From positions 62,001 through 126,000 of the forward strand of contig JACGCN010000057.1 in assembly GCA_014905825.1 (NCBI GenBank): a DNA stretch of 64,000 bases, read 5' to 3'. Both the position numbers and the translations under genes were made by a program. Numbering within the stretch: the stretch's first letter is position 1; every line of letters starts with the position of its first letter. Positions 13,046 through 26,508 of this stretch are shown in pieces. Source of the DNA: Lyophyllum atratum. Taxonomy: Eukaryota > Basidiomycota > Agaricomycetes > Agaricales > Lyophyllaceae. The notes under the pieces were generated by a model. It did not search any database. It saw only the letters and a program-made list of their open reading frames with translations, and was not told where the DNA came from.

Positions 13046-14513
13046 TTATCCTCGATTCATCGTGTTACCTGCTCCCTTAGGATTCTCGTCCGTGAATCTG
13101 GCCCAATTCTCGTCCTTCAACCTCTTTGCCTCTGCCTTGTCCTCGCCATCCCTCGTCCCATCCATCTCCGACTCAAGTTCGAGCTGCTCCGACGAGGTCG
13201 GCTCAGCTTCTGACGCAGGACTGAGGTAATATAAAATGAAAAGCTATAAAAGAGGTTCTGGAATCTCAACGCACCCGCCACCTGTGATTATATTGCCACG
13301 CTCGCGCTCGATTTGAAGATATTCGTCGATAGACATGGTCGGTAATCTATGCCCAGGACCAAACACTTGTGCTTGGATCCGTGCACGATCAGCGGCAGCT
13401 GAAGGAAGGATCGTAAACGGTCGGAGGGGCTGGGTCCAGGTAAGCAGGTGAATTGTCTGGAGGCTTGAAAGGGTGTTACCTTCCCAGAAGGGTCTAAGAG
13501 TGGTCCTTTCCCATCAGGTCCCAAGCTCTGCCGTGGTGCATCGAGTTTCCACATATCACTGTCACTTTCTCGGCCTTTACCCCTGCGGTCTGCAGTTTCT
13601 TCACGAGTGTCGCGAGGTGGTGAGGGTGGTGCATTCAGCAGAAGCTCAAGCTCTTGATCCATGCTCTCAAGTTGGGAGTGTGACTGGGCATAAGAGAGAC
13701 GCAGTAGTAATAGCGACGCTTCGCGGAGAATATCGTCCGTATCAGAGTCGGGCTCATCGTCGTCATTTGATGCGGATTTAGAAGGCGCAGTGGACGGTAG
13801 GAGAGAAGCTATCAAGGCGAAATCTGTAGGCGTGCTGTCTGACAGGGGAACCTGACCTCTCCGTTTGCGTACGGCCTGTATGATAAGGGTTGGGCATTGA
13901 TAAGGGTTTAGCAATGCCCATGAAGGTTCGCTACACAACATTCACCTCAATTCTGGCCCGCAGGTCTTTTTCTTTCTGATAATGCTTAATCTTGAGTTCG
14001 CGCCTTTTCGCGGGATCCGTTACCGTGGATGTCTTCCGATGGTGTAGAGCGCGTTCTTCTTCGGGCACGATCTCGTAATTGTCCAGATAGGATAGAAAAC
14101 TCCTTAGATCTTTCTATAACACTGAATCAATCTCGAACCATTTCCAGGTGCTCCGCGTCGTACCTGTGTCTGTTTCAGGATCGACATTCGCTCTTCCCTT
14201 TCTATGGTCATGACGCGTCCTCGGACCAATGACTGGACATAGGGAACGAGTAGATATACCAGATCCGTGGTGGATATATCCTCGAGGATTTCATTCGGAC
14301 TGAATAACGAGAGGCCCGCGATCCGAGAGTTCAGCGTCGTGAGGTCCGTCAGACTGGACCGTACAAGTTCCTGCTCATGTCTACATTAGCTAGGGCTGAG
14401 TGATTCAATGATTATGCTCCTGCCTGGGTCGAGGCATCTGTCGTTGGGAGCTCTGAAGCTCTGGATGCGCTGGAAAGGCTGCGAGAGAAAAGGGTAGGAA
14501 GTGGCACTGACAT
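13046..14513 (-). CDS. TAP42: TAP42/IGBP1 (alpha4), PP2A-associated TOR effector
   Basis: Six exons (14513-14424, 14370-14164, 14113-13946, 13875-13480, 13429-13275, 13220-13046) total 1191 nt, 396 residues. TAP42 binds PP2A-type catalytic subunits and carries TOR signals. The N-terminal helical part contains FSPNEILEDISTTDLVYLL and VQSLVRGRVMTIEREERMSILK, followed by KDLRSFLSYLDNYEIVP. The C-terminal family core is PFTILPSAAADRARIQAQVF, GPGHRLPTMSIDEYLQIERE and DENWARFTDENP. The first intron (14371-14423) must use a GC donor, because no GT lies between the start codon and the in-frame stop. The exact total reading frame supports this. The 3' end faces Rab6. Confidence 0.92.
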
Positions 14514-14606
14514 CGATCTGGGAAGAGTAAAACGTAATTTATTCCGTGGAATCTGGCCCTGGATAAAGATGAACAACTACGTCTTACACATATATATGGC
14601 AAAAAG

Positions 14607-14697
14607 CGACACCAGCAGGATTTGAACCTGCGCCCTCAAAGAGGAACAGATAGCGTGGAATTCGAATCTGTCGCCGTAACCACTTGGCTATAGTGCC
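14607..14697 (-). tRNA. tRNA-Ser(CGA) with a 9-nt intron
   Basis: The minus strand folds as a class II tRNA. It has a 7-bp acceptor stem (GGCACTA with TGGTGTC, G discriminator), a D-stem GCC/GGC, an anticodon stem ACAGA/TCTGT, a long variable arm CCTC-TTT-GAGG and a T-arm GCAGG-TTCAAAT-CCTGC. The anticodon loop reads TT-CGA-A and is interrupted one base after the anticodon by nine bases (plus-strand 14652-14660), the normal place for nuclear tRNA introns. The mature part is 82 nt and closely follows the yeast tRNA-Ser(CGA) layout. It lies between TAP42 and STT4. Confidence 0.95.
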
Positions 14698-14801
14698 TGT
14701 ACGTATTGGTCTTTCCAAGCTTTCTAATATTTTAATATTCTTGGGTCGTTTTCAAGTTTACATCCATAAGATGTTGCATCAAAGCGCGCGTTGTTCATGA
14801 C

Positions 14802-17800
14802 TTAGGAAGTAAGATATGCCTGTACAAATTCCGTCAAGTCCTCCTTCGCCTTATCTTCGCTTCCTCCCTTGCCACCCTCAGTCCAAGTTTGTACGAGAGC
14901 TTCCTTCACAAGTAGAATGTCACCGAAGACATCATTATTTGTAGGGTATACCTAGAAGGGAGTGAGTAATGTTCTGGGATGTCTGGATATTAGAACAGAC
15001 CATTTTGGAGCTGTTACGAGCCAGTCAGTTAGGAGACAAATAGCAGACTTTTCGACTCACCCTCTGGAATTCGTCGTATGCTGTGCTTCGAACATTCTCG
15101 TGCGCATTCCGAATAATTCCCATCATAAATTCAGCTGCTTGTCTCTCGTTTAATCCGAGAGCAAACCGGTCTCGGAGCCTTTTGATGGTCGGCTCGCCCT
15201 TGAAAGACGGTAGACCGGTATCAAGCATCAGTTGCACTGTGCTTATCAGTTGCTCAGCGTGGGGCCGGATTGCGAGGAATGCCTTGACGGTGAGGTTCTG
15301 GAAAAGTTGGTAGCCTTGTGAGTAACGTCCTCCCATCAAGACGACCATTTCATGGTTGAGCTTGAACGAATTTGGCTCGAATTTCACCCCCTAAGAAAAA
15401 GATTATATAGACTGAAAAAAGCAGACAGAGCGTGACGCACCCCTGGTCGTAAACGCGGGAAACTCCGTCAGAAAGAGGAATACGAAGAAAATTAAGGACC
15501 ACATATCTATGTCGAACAAAAAGCCAAAATCTGCTTTACATTAAACAAGCGTTAAGTAAGACAAGAGTGTTGTGAACATACCAATGTGTACGATATGACC
15601 GTCGCCGTCGATCATGATGTTGCCGTTGTGCCTGTCCTTGATTTGCAGGATGTAACAAGCAACAGAGTATGCTGCCATGGATTGTATAAAGTTGAGGCGA
15701 GCTTTCTGGAACGCAACTGTGTCTTGTCCTCCGTATTTGGCAACGAAGAAATCGAGCAAGTCGTTGACTTTCGCGCGACCCATCTCGTCCCGAGATGTTG
15801 CGTTTGGGACGACGTCAATGACACCGCACTACAGATAATGTCAACAGACCATTGAAAACAGGGTGAAAATAACTACTGACGCCTGGCCCTGTCGCAGTCA
15901 CTCGATAAGGAAAGAGGTAGAGTGTAAGTCCAACGCTAGTGAAGATATTCTTGAACATCGCGATGACTTGTAGAGCAAGCACGTCTTGTCGACAGTCGTC
16001 GCCCACTTTGAAAATCGCTTGTTGCCAGACATCGTATTCTGTACGGGTCTCCGTGCCTGGCCCCTCAACATCCAATATTGATTCTGGGTCCGTATCGACC
16101 ACAATGCGCTCCTTCCTAACCTTGAAGGTCGCCATGAAGGGAGCCTATCCACTCATGGTAAATGCACGTGCATCAGAAGAATGATGTACCGTACCTTAGC
16201 ATGGCTCTGAAGCGGCCTTCCAGACTTCTTATCGATATCCACTACTTTTCCGTCAGGATTGCTCGGTAGATAAACTCCAACGTCAACATTGATTTTAGCC
16301 ATCTCTTCGTCGATTTTCGCCTGATACGGATTCAGAACAGGAGCGTTTAAGCGCAGATGAAACTCTTACCTTTTTCTCTGGCTTAGGCCTCTTAATGTAT
16401 GGCTTGAGCTTCCCGGATATAGAAGTAACTTCGTTGAAGAACGTGAATTCTCGATTGTAGAAATCCCGGGCGTCGCCCGAGAGTGAATCCACTACTCTCT
16501 CTATCATGTCGTCCAGACTCGGTTTCATAGGATCCTCCTAAATCAAGGTGAGGAGTGCTCGATGCCGTTCAAAATTATACTCACGATTTCGGCTGAATCG
16601 TCTTTGTAACAATTGGCTTTCATGTTCCAGATAATTTGGTGGCAGAACAGTTGCGATATCTTTGCAGTCTCGAATATGAATCGGGCCACATAACCTAGCC
16701 CCGACATAAGCTAGATACAGTAGCCTAGAAAAAAACATACCAAGTTGGTCGTAGCGAAGGGCTTGAACGACTTGGGGAACAAAGAAGAATGTTAGTTCGA
16801 CAGGATGTTGCTCCAGCACTCGATGCGCGTATTGGAGAACCAATGGGTCGTTGTTGTATCTGGGCTCGAAGAATGTGTTGGCAATGACCGGTGGAACAGG
16901 AGCCCAAAGGAGAAGATACTTGATAGAGGTCAGAAATGGCAGTGGTTAAAATGTGGCAATTACCTTCAGATCCCTGCGAACATGAGGATCCACTTTGTCG
17001 CCAACGAAGTATAGTACGGCCTCAGGAACGTCGAGAACTTCAAGAGGGCTTGAGCGGACCGCCTTGGTCACTTCATTGCGGACAGCAGGACTCTTAAATC
17101 GTTCTGGAAGGTGTACAACGATTGCGGGATCGATCTGCCACACGGTGCGGAGGACGCTAGGCCAGGAGGCCTTTGCGAGAGTTAATTCCACAGCCCAAAA
17201 GCAAAGGGTTCGAGATCACCTCAAGCATTGTCGAAGCAACAGTACCGATCTGGTCGACACCTCGTTTAGGATCATTTGTCGGATTCGCCCAGACAGCCAA
17301 TCTGGTCATTTCGTTCTCTGTGAGGAGCCGTAAAGGCTGATTGATATTGCGAAGCCTGTTCGAGTAATCTAAGGGAAAATCACTGATTAGGGCGAAACCA
17401 TGTCGGCTTAGTCTACACTCACAAGTGCCACGCGCAGGTAACTGAGCCGGTGACAAACTTGATATTTCGGTTGTGTCTCGAATCGTATCGGTCTGTAGAC
17501 AAGATAGGAACTCCGCCAGGACTTTGACATCGGCGTCCACTTGAACGCGGTTGGCACCATATGACCATCTTCGGACCGAGTCAGGCAACGAAAAGTCAAA
17601 GATTTGTATGCGCTTACTGAGGGCGAACTGAGAACCAAGAGAAAGCCACAGAGTAGAGACTTTCTCGTAACAGGCTTTCCGAGTGTGGATCCAGATGAGA
17701 GCTCTTGAGGGTTTCAAATCCGAACAGAAGGAGGGAGAAGCGGGCTTCACGGGCCAAGGCATGAGTGCTAAATGCATGGGCCCATCAGAGACACATGAAG

Positions 17801-20800
17801 CATGAAGCGTGCGCGCCTACCTCAATAACCGATGAGCAATTGCAGATCGTAATACCAAGTGTTGAATGAGAAACATCATTTCCGGCCGACGATACCGGGC
17901 AGCTTGTAATCGGCTCAGAAGCATTTGAATAACAAGCGCATGAGGAGTAAGCATGCGACGAGCATTTGCCGTTCCTCTGTCGATAATTTCCTTATCTGTA
18001 GGACTGTAACCGATTGGATGGTCAAAGGGATCATCATAGCTGTAGTGGCGTAAGATATGTGATATGCACTTCGTAAGAGCAAGAACACACTTTAGCGATG
18101 TCGAGAACAGGCCCCTCTCCTGTCTGATTGTGTCTGACCACGCAGACAAGACCTCTGTCATTAACGCGACTTCCACTCCAGGCTTTTCTGAGATGACCCA
18201 GGTCCATACTTCAATACCACCAGCTATGGCAGAGGGAGTGGCCACTTCGAATGGTAATGCCACAAGATGATGGAGGAGGTCGTGGTCAGTCTAGGACACA
18301 GTAAGGTGAAATGTGTGATCGTAACGAGGATAATATTCACCTCCTCCAAAGATAAGAGTGTTGCGGCGGACCGGAACAAGAGTCTTTTCAACTCCTGGAC
18401 CGTGAGGGGAGTGTTCTTGTTGCGCACTTCCTCGGCAGTCCGAGACAATTTCTCCTTCAAAGCCTGTATTTCGGTCAAGGGAGCCGATTGAGGAGGCAAT
18501 TTGTCTAGCTTGTCGGGGCCTATAGAAAGGCATTCATTGACACGTACAAACGTCGCCCAGAGAGAACTGACCACGATGACACGCCAAACGAACTCCTGTC
18601 GCCTCACCAGCGAAGTAACTTTTGATAGCGATCTGGTTTGCAAGATTTTTCGCTCCGTCAGTTTTCCATTGCGAGAGATTAGCCAGGCAAGCTGTTGAAT
18701 GCGGTGAGCAGCCGTCACTGCACGTTGGATGAGGACTAACTGAGTTGTCGTTGTACGGGACCGATGGCCTTGCCGAAGTGCTCTGCAACTGAAGCGCCTA
18801 ACTCTGAGGAATGACCCCCTGTAGTAGATTGACTGGCGGCGATATATTTCTAGTGGCCCCTTGAGTTTAAAGTAGCAAAAGTGAAATTGTTTGCAAACCT
18901 GAAGTGTGGATTGTAGTTCAATTGGGGCACGAGCCAAAGCGAGTTCGAACCAACTATTGGCACTGCGATGTAATTGACCGAGAATCTCATTTCGCTTTTG
19001 ATAATCGTCGGTCAACTGCAGAGTAATCCCAGCTCTCTCAGAGTGAAATTCATAAACAGGATTATACTGTAGAGAACGTGTGAATTGATGGAAGCGCTGC
19101 ATGATAGAATGAAATACCTCGTCGAGGAATTCATTTTCGCAAGCTTGACGAAGCAGCGTGAGGACTTCAAGGATCGCAAAAACAAGTGGTGGGTCACACA
19201 TGAGTGACGGGAAAGATGTGATCAAGCGATTCAGGTATTTGGAAGCGATATCTCTAGCTTTCTCGATCCGGTGGGTGCTGTAGACCAGGAGAGCACGCAG
19301 CTCCGATGAGAGACTGTTAGGCAGCATTTGTCGGGATGCTTGTGAGTTCAAGTCGTTGATACAGCCACGAATCACCTATTGTAAAGTCAGATAAGGGTCG
19401 AAGTTCCCAATTCGATCATCGACTCACCTTCTCAGCGACTGATTCCATACAGGTAGAAAGCGTTGGATGTTTGTTGATACTTTCGTTTGTGAAATGTCCA
19501 ACAAGCGACGATGTCAACCCCGCGGCAGATCTCATACTCTCCATATCGTGCATCGTGAGCACGAATATTATTTGACCAGATGAGAGGTAGCGAATATCAG
19601 CTGCACGCAAGGATATGTGCGCCGTCAAGGATGCTTTGTGTTTGGAAATTACCTGTTCATAAAACATCGAAACCTGGGGGAATCATCTAAGGAAGAGTAG
19701 CACTTACAGTGTTGGCATACTCTTGGCGTATAACAGAATTATACTCAACATCGCTGGTCACGGAGTCATGGGATTCTTCGAGGACCATTGAAGGTGTCTT
19801 GACGGCGATATGAGACAACGCAGGCTTCAGCCAGCCCATTGCATTGCCTTCTTTTTCTTTATCATGGGTAAAGTGGAAGAGGACACATAGGAACCACATG
19901 TTTCTGAATAGAGAGACGACTCCAGAAGAAGCATCTACGTGTGGATTAAAGTCGTCGTGGGCAAGTAAAGCATCGATCGGAAGGAGAAGAGAGGCCAGCT
20001 GTTCAATCATGTCGTCCGTCTATGCAAGTATTGAGACTTGTATCATGCAACGAAGCGAACCAACGTACCTTGACGTGATGGTTTGTGATCTTGAGATTCT
20101 GTATTGCGACACCCTTGTCAGCGAAGAGTGTCAACAACTCGACGAGGTATGTTTCATAGAGTTCAGGTCTCCGATGCAATTCCTGCGCAAGTCTGGTTTG
20201 GGCCGCGAGTACCTAGATATGAACGTTAAAAAGGCATGCAATCTGGATCGGTCATGAGTACCATGTTGTTGGAGAAACGTGGATCATCTGGGTTTGCCGA
20301 ACGGTTGATGGCAGAGAAAACTCGTATGATATCTATGAACGCGCTTTCTGGAGCCGAGAGGGCGAGATCGACCAAGTTGTACGCGATTGCAGCCTCAACA
20401 GTCGGTTCCGCAGACCGTAGTCTTTGAAGGAGCATCGAAATAGTAAGTCGGGTAACCTGATAAACCAGTTCAGACGACGTGGTACAAAGTGCTGAGTATA
20501 CGCACCTCCTCCTTGCGGAACTCAAGGGCCAGTCGAGTCACAACGGATATTGTGCTGATGCCAACAAGCCTTTTCTCGTCCTCCGAAAGGCCGCGCAAGC
20601 CAGTTTCGAGTAGGCTTTCATGCTCGTGCGAACCATAGATTGAATCATTGCCCAATTCCGAGCTATTGGAATTGCCATATATGTCTTTGCTTGTGGCAGC
20701 GATATAGTTGAGGAGGGAGTACATGTTCGACATGATAAGATCCTCCCCAGGTGCCAGCTATTTGGTCTGAGTAAAGTGCAGATATATGCTTCAAATGGAC

Positions 20801-22475
20801 TTACTCGGATACAGTGTGCTAAACATTTTGCGGCGGCTACCAAGGGAGGAGGGGCGCGGCTTTCTGAGGCGAACTCGAATTCGAAGATAGGTAGAGGGGA
20901 TGTAACAAAGCGACGAAGATGCATAGCCATTTTGGGAGCAATCTCCGGGAAGCTGACAATTGTTAACTTGACGTACTTGGGACATATCGGATGAGCCATA
21001 CCTTTGAACTAGGACGGTGGTGGCCTTGAGCGCTGCTTCTTGCACCAGGTTGTCTGATATGGGTGACTCGTCGCTCAAGAGTAACAGTAGCCTGGAAAAC
21101 AATTTCTCATCCAATTCTTGAAGTGCGACTGAGCAGATGGAGGCTAATTTCTGGCGTGGAACACAGTTCGTTCATTTCGTAATGTGAATATGAAAGTTAA
21201 ACTGACCAAACTCTCGGACATCGTTTCCCAAGCATAAGTATCAAGCGACGGCTCCGTGTCCATCTCCTCTATTTGCACCAAAAGATCTGTGAAACATTGC
21301 ATGGCGTATTCCACAGTCATCTTCAGTGTCTGTCGAATATTTTCGTCCTTGATGTCGCAGGGGACCGCTGCTTTACGCATGAGCGATAGCCAGGCCTTGT
21401 TAGCCGCTTCAGCTTCACTAACTGCGCCGGAAGCCGTCGCTTGCGGAGGTGCGAGAGCCTGAGCAAGGACCGTCCATTGAATTTCTATGACACAGCAGAC
21501 AATGAAATATCCACTGAGAGGCCGTCCTTGCGTGACATAACGAGATACAAAAGTCTGAACGAAACGCAGGGTATCCGCATCTGCGTCTTCCTTCTGCAGG
21601 ATTTCAACCAATAAATGATTCAGGCGATCGACGACGGAAGGAGAGCATAGCTCGTTCATATGCGTGGCGAGTCGTTCCCACTGTTCGACAGTCCACGCGA
21701 ACGAGATTGAACTGATCGCGCGATACAAGCCATGGATTGCAGGTGTCAATTGCGTCAGGACAGAGAGCGCTAGAGACGTGCTCAGCACAAGTTTAAGAGG
21801 CATAATTGAGTCTCCTCACAATCACTGTTCTTGATTTGTTGAACAATTTGAGATAGAAAGAAGCATATGGCAGACGTGGCCCTCTCGGTGTACTGTGAGT
21901 GTGAACTTGATAAACGAAGAAGGGCGGAAACTGTGGAATAGACGAGTTGATCGGGTAAAGACCAGTCTAGATAGAATATTGGGTTAAGAGGCGAAAGGTA
22001 GCGAGCCAGATGACAACTAACCCTGCCAGGACAGACACTTGTCGAAGTCTATGAATGGCACGTCATTTAAGACATCCAGTAATGCCGGCATAAGAACATC
22101 GATGGTGTCTTTGATGTGGTCATCCGGAAAATTGACTACAAGCTCCCCAAATGCAATGTTGCAATGGACACGAGAAGCGGACTGCGCAACTGTTAAGTCT
22201 ATTGGACAGTATATGACGCACAGCATGGCTTACCATGAATACCCGGGGGACTTCGATATTCTCTTCTCCTTCAACCTCCTTGACTTCATCAGCAACGTCT
22301 GCTCTGGTCTGTACCTTGGCAGTAATGAGGGCTTGAACGTGTATGATATCATCCTTAGATTCGCCAGGGTTTGACGCGATATCAGACAAGATTCGCTGAT
22401 GTATATTGAGCTCTAGACTAATGATGAATTAGCTGGGCATCCATTTAAGAAAGTTCATACGACTCACCAGTCCAT
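14802..22475 (-). CDS. STT4: Phosphatidylinositol 4-kinase alpha, STT4
   Basis: A gene of 7.7 kb with many short introns, coding for roughly 1,900-2,000 residues; I did not place every junction. STT4 makes PI4P at the plasma membrane. The N-terminus starts with an 8-nt coding exon (ATG GAC TG at 22475-22468) spliced to LELNIHQRILSDIASNPG. The long middle is helical-repeat sequence. Near the C-terminus are the PI-kinase accessory region with FMKPSLDDMIERVV-like text around 16500, the ATP-binding region with KVGDDCRQDVLALQ (about 15970-16010), the catalytic loop DRHNGNIM (about 15620) and the activation segment leading to GVKFEPNSFKLNHEMVVLMGG (15330-15390 area). The stop is at 14802-14804. The 5' end overlaps the start region of the next plus-strand gene. 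Confidence 0.95.
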
Positions 22476-22486
22476 GACTGCTCTTA

Positions 22487-23668
22487 ATGGCGAAGACCAA
22501 GTTACCGGTGGAGGACAGCGTCCAAGATTTGTTGTGGAAGCTCCAAGCAAACAACACCTTGCACGTGGAATTCACATGATCAATTAAGAACGCGGTGACG
22601 GGGACGTGGGCGCGATCCTTGATACTCAACTTCAAGCGATACTCTTCCGAATCCTATTCGATATACCTGAACAGCGTGAAGATGGTGAAATCTCCGAGTT
22701 AGTTTCTTCTCTTTCTCTCGTTTCTCAGGTATCACTACGAACCGCTTCGCGTTGCAGAACGTCCACCCCCACGTCAATCCTTGAGACCAGCGCGCATTGC
22801 AGCTCCCGTGCGATTTGAGCTTGAATACGACGAGGAAATATTTGATGAGATTCAAAGTGCGGCAGAAGATGGTGCCAAGCCGCAGTTTGAAGGAGATGTC
22901 ACGAAAATTCTGAAGGAACACCATGGTAAGTCCTGTCTTTTCTACAGTCTATCTCGTTTGGTCTGTTGAGCTACGTAGAATATCAAGCGAAAAAGACATC
23001 CGCTCGGTCGACTACATTCCAGACACAGAAGAAGGCCATATATGCAGCAGCGCGTAAAAATGCCGCAGAAGTCTCAACGTCAGGGATCGCGTACCTGTGA
23101 ACTGCTCTGCTTAGGCTGCACTCCTAGTTCAGTTCCTTATCTAACTCTTGATACAGTGAAAATGCAAGGGCAAAAATTCAGGAGCTGAAAGGCCGAGAAG
23201 TGTCCCATGAGAAGGTCTTTAGCAACTTCCAACAGTTATGCGTAGCTCAAGAGGTTTGATGAGAGGCCTCGTGTTGAGCTCTCATCCATTCCTTACTCCT
23301 TACCCCCACAGGAATCGATCGATTCCCTTTTGTCCATATACTCTCCCCTCTTAGATGAGCTGGCACCGCGACGCTCCGATCAGGCCAATGCTGCAAGTGA
23401 GATGGGTGGGTATTGCTTGATGCTCATAAGAGCTTCGTTAGGCTGACCTTCTGGGCTGCCAGTTCGCAAAAATCCTATTCGACGCGAGGCTGCGCTCAAG
23501 AAATTCTCGAAGAATGCCCGAGCGCATGTTGAAGAAGCTCGCGAGAACGAACGGGTGCGCATACAACGCGTTGCATTGACGTGTACAGCTCTGTTTAACA
23601 CGGCTGACCAGGCTGCCACTGATGCTTCCGCACTAATCAAGCACTACAAGAACCTGCTGTGCGCTTGA
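22487..23668 (+). CDS. Unrecognised helical/coiled-coil protein
   Basis: I do not recognise this gene. Exon 22729-22929 encodes a Pro/Arg patch and an acidic segment (FELEYDEEIFDEIQSAAEDG). Later exons encode mostly charged helix, ending in ALIKHYKNLLCA. Introns with good GT-AG borders include 22698-22728, one after 22929, one near 23100-23157, one near 23250-23312, one near 23416-23460 and one near 23553-23611. The open exon before 22697 has no ATG in its frame, so an extra 5' exon is needed. Candidates start at ATG 22487 (MAKTKLPVEDSVQDLLWKLQ) or ATG 22474; the joining intron is unresolved. The last codon block and stop at 23666-23668 are clear. Low-complexity helix of this kind occurs in kinetochore, spindle and trafficking subunits, but I cannot choose. 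Confidence 0.7.
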
Positions 23669-23859
23669 CACCTTTAGATTGCTAGATTTTTTTTGCCGCT
23701 TCCTCGTCCAACGTGTGTCCTTAATGCCTGTCAACGACATCTCATGGATCCAGGTAGTGTGTAGCCTGTGTTTAATTCCGTACATGTACAGTCTGAATAA
23801 TATTAGAAGCTAACGGGTAACAATGTTATCACCCCTACTGGCCATAACAGAGCAAGGTG

Positions 23860-25302
<1,443 letters not shown>

Positions 25303-25471
25303 TCGAGAGCTACCCAGATGTCGTGGTCAGAAAGGAGTGTTGTCGCTTGGTTGCCGGCATCGGCTTGGCAATGGCTAGTCACCGACTTCCGGAATAAGGA
25401 AACTGGAAATAAACAACTCTGCCATAACTCTGACCTCAGCCTCCGCGTCTGGGTCGGAGTCGTCCTTACCA

Positions 25472-26049
25472 ATGGCAATTTTTGGTCTATGGGTATGTTT
25501 CTGCTTGTGGCCGCCATAGAGCGTCCTCTGATCATACTCAGGTCATCAATAAAGCAGGAGGACTCGTTTATCATCGCAATTTCGCAGGTCCCCAGACTTT
25601 TCAGGCATCCTGTGGCCATTGCCTGACAACTTCTCGTTATAGAGGGCCTGGCTCACCTCACCTCAAATGAATATCTAGTTCTCGCTGGAACTCTTCATGG
25701 TATCCATGCAATCACAAGTCGCTTGTCGCCAACAGGGCCCAGCTCTGGAGCTGAGGTGATAGAGGGCGAAACGTTCAAGATCACGATCTTGCTCACAGCA
25801 ACGGGTGCGTATGCCTTGGTCTCAATTTTGTGTTTCTTCTAAAGACTCTATCAAACCTCCATAGGGACGAAGTTTGTTCTCACTACTTCATTGACTGATA
25901 CCTCGGCGGATATAATCCTGCAGAAGGTCTATGAGATTTTTGCGGATGCAGTGATGAAAAATCCATTTCACACACCCGAGATGCCAATCCGTAGTGAAGG
26001 CTTTGATACCCGTATTACAGCCCTGATAGGGAATGGCCAAGGAACCTGA
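25472..26049 (+). CDS. TRS23: TRAPP subunit 4 / Trs23 (synbindin)
   Basis: Four exons (25472-25492, 25542-25587, 25643-25804, 25865-26049) give 137 residues, close to other short fungal forms. Trs23 is a longin-fold core subunit of TRAPP complexes, the GEFs for Ypt1/Rab1 at the Golgi. Signatures are MAIFGLWVINKAGGLVYHRN at the start, LTSNEYLVLAGTLHGIHAI, LSPTGPSSGAEVIEGETFKI, and VYEIFADAVMKNPFHTPEMP with GFDTRITALI at the end. It lacks the PDZ-like insert found in animal TRAPPC4, as expected for fungi. The first exon is only 21 nt. Confidence 0.95.
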
Positions 26050-26059
26050 AGAATTGTAA

Positions 26060-26329
26060 TCACCGAAGTCGGCAGCATACCCACTTGCTGGCGCGCCTAT
26101 AGCCTCGGCCGGGATAATTCTCCTGCGTACGCTCAGCAGAACCATTCCACATACTAGTGCCAGTCATTTCGACTGCCATGGTCATCCCCGTCGTCCGATC
26201 CCGCTTCGCACCTATCAGTGTTGGTTGAGGGTTTGACCGGCCTCGGTAAACGGAAAGGGCGCGTATATCCACTTCGTTTGACTTAGTATTTACTATCCGA
26301 AAAGTAATCTTGTTCTGGGTCTCCGAGGC
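26060..26329 (-). CDS. Possible 3' exon of a small unassigned gene
   Basis: The minus-strand frame from an acceptor-like ctatag (just above 26329) to a stop at 26060 reads KITFRIVNTKSNEVDIRALS and then IGAKRDRTTGMTMAVEMTG. It looks like real protein rather than random sequence, but I do not recognise it. A 5' exon could start at the ATG at 26466 (MDVEEKDVYVQKRDAL), but I could not find a donor in the right phase. It sits between two plus-strand genes (Trs23 and the HORMA gene). It may equally be an antisense chance frame. Confidence 0.3.
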   Translation of the reverse strand, partial: ASETQNKITFRIVNTKSNEVDIRALSVYRGRSNPQPTLIGAKRDRTTGMTMAVEMTGTSMWNGSAERTQENYPGRGYRRASKWVCCRLR

Positions 26330-26508
26330 CTATAGCTACTGGCAGTGCAAGAACTGACTGACTCGCGGTCTCCTTGGTCCAAGAATAGGATATAAAATGC
26401 GTCAGGTGACCTCCTAGTTAACGCGTCGCGCTTTTGGACGTAAACATCTTTCTCTTCAACGTCCATGCTCGTGCTTCGGTGACGTTCTAAACGTGCCTTT
26501 CTTTTACG

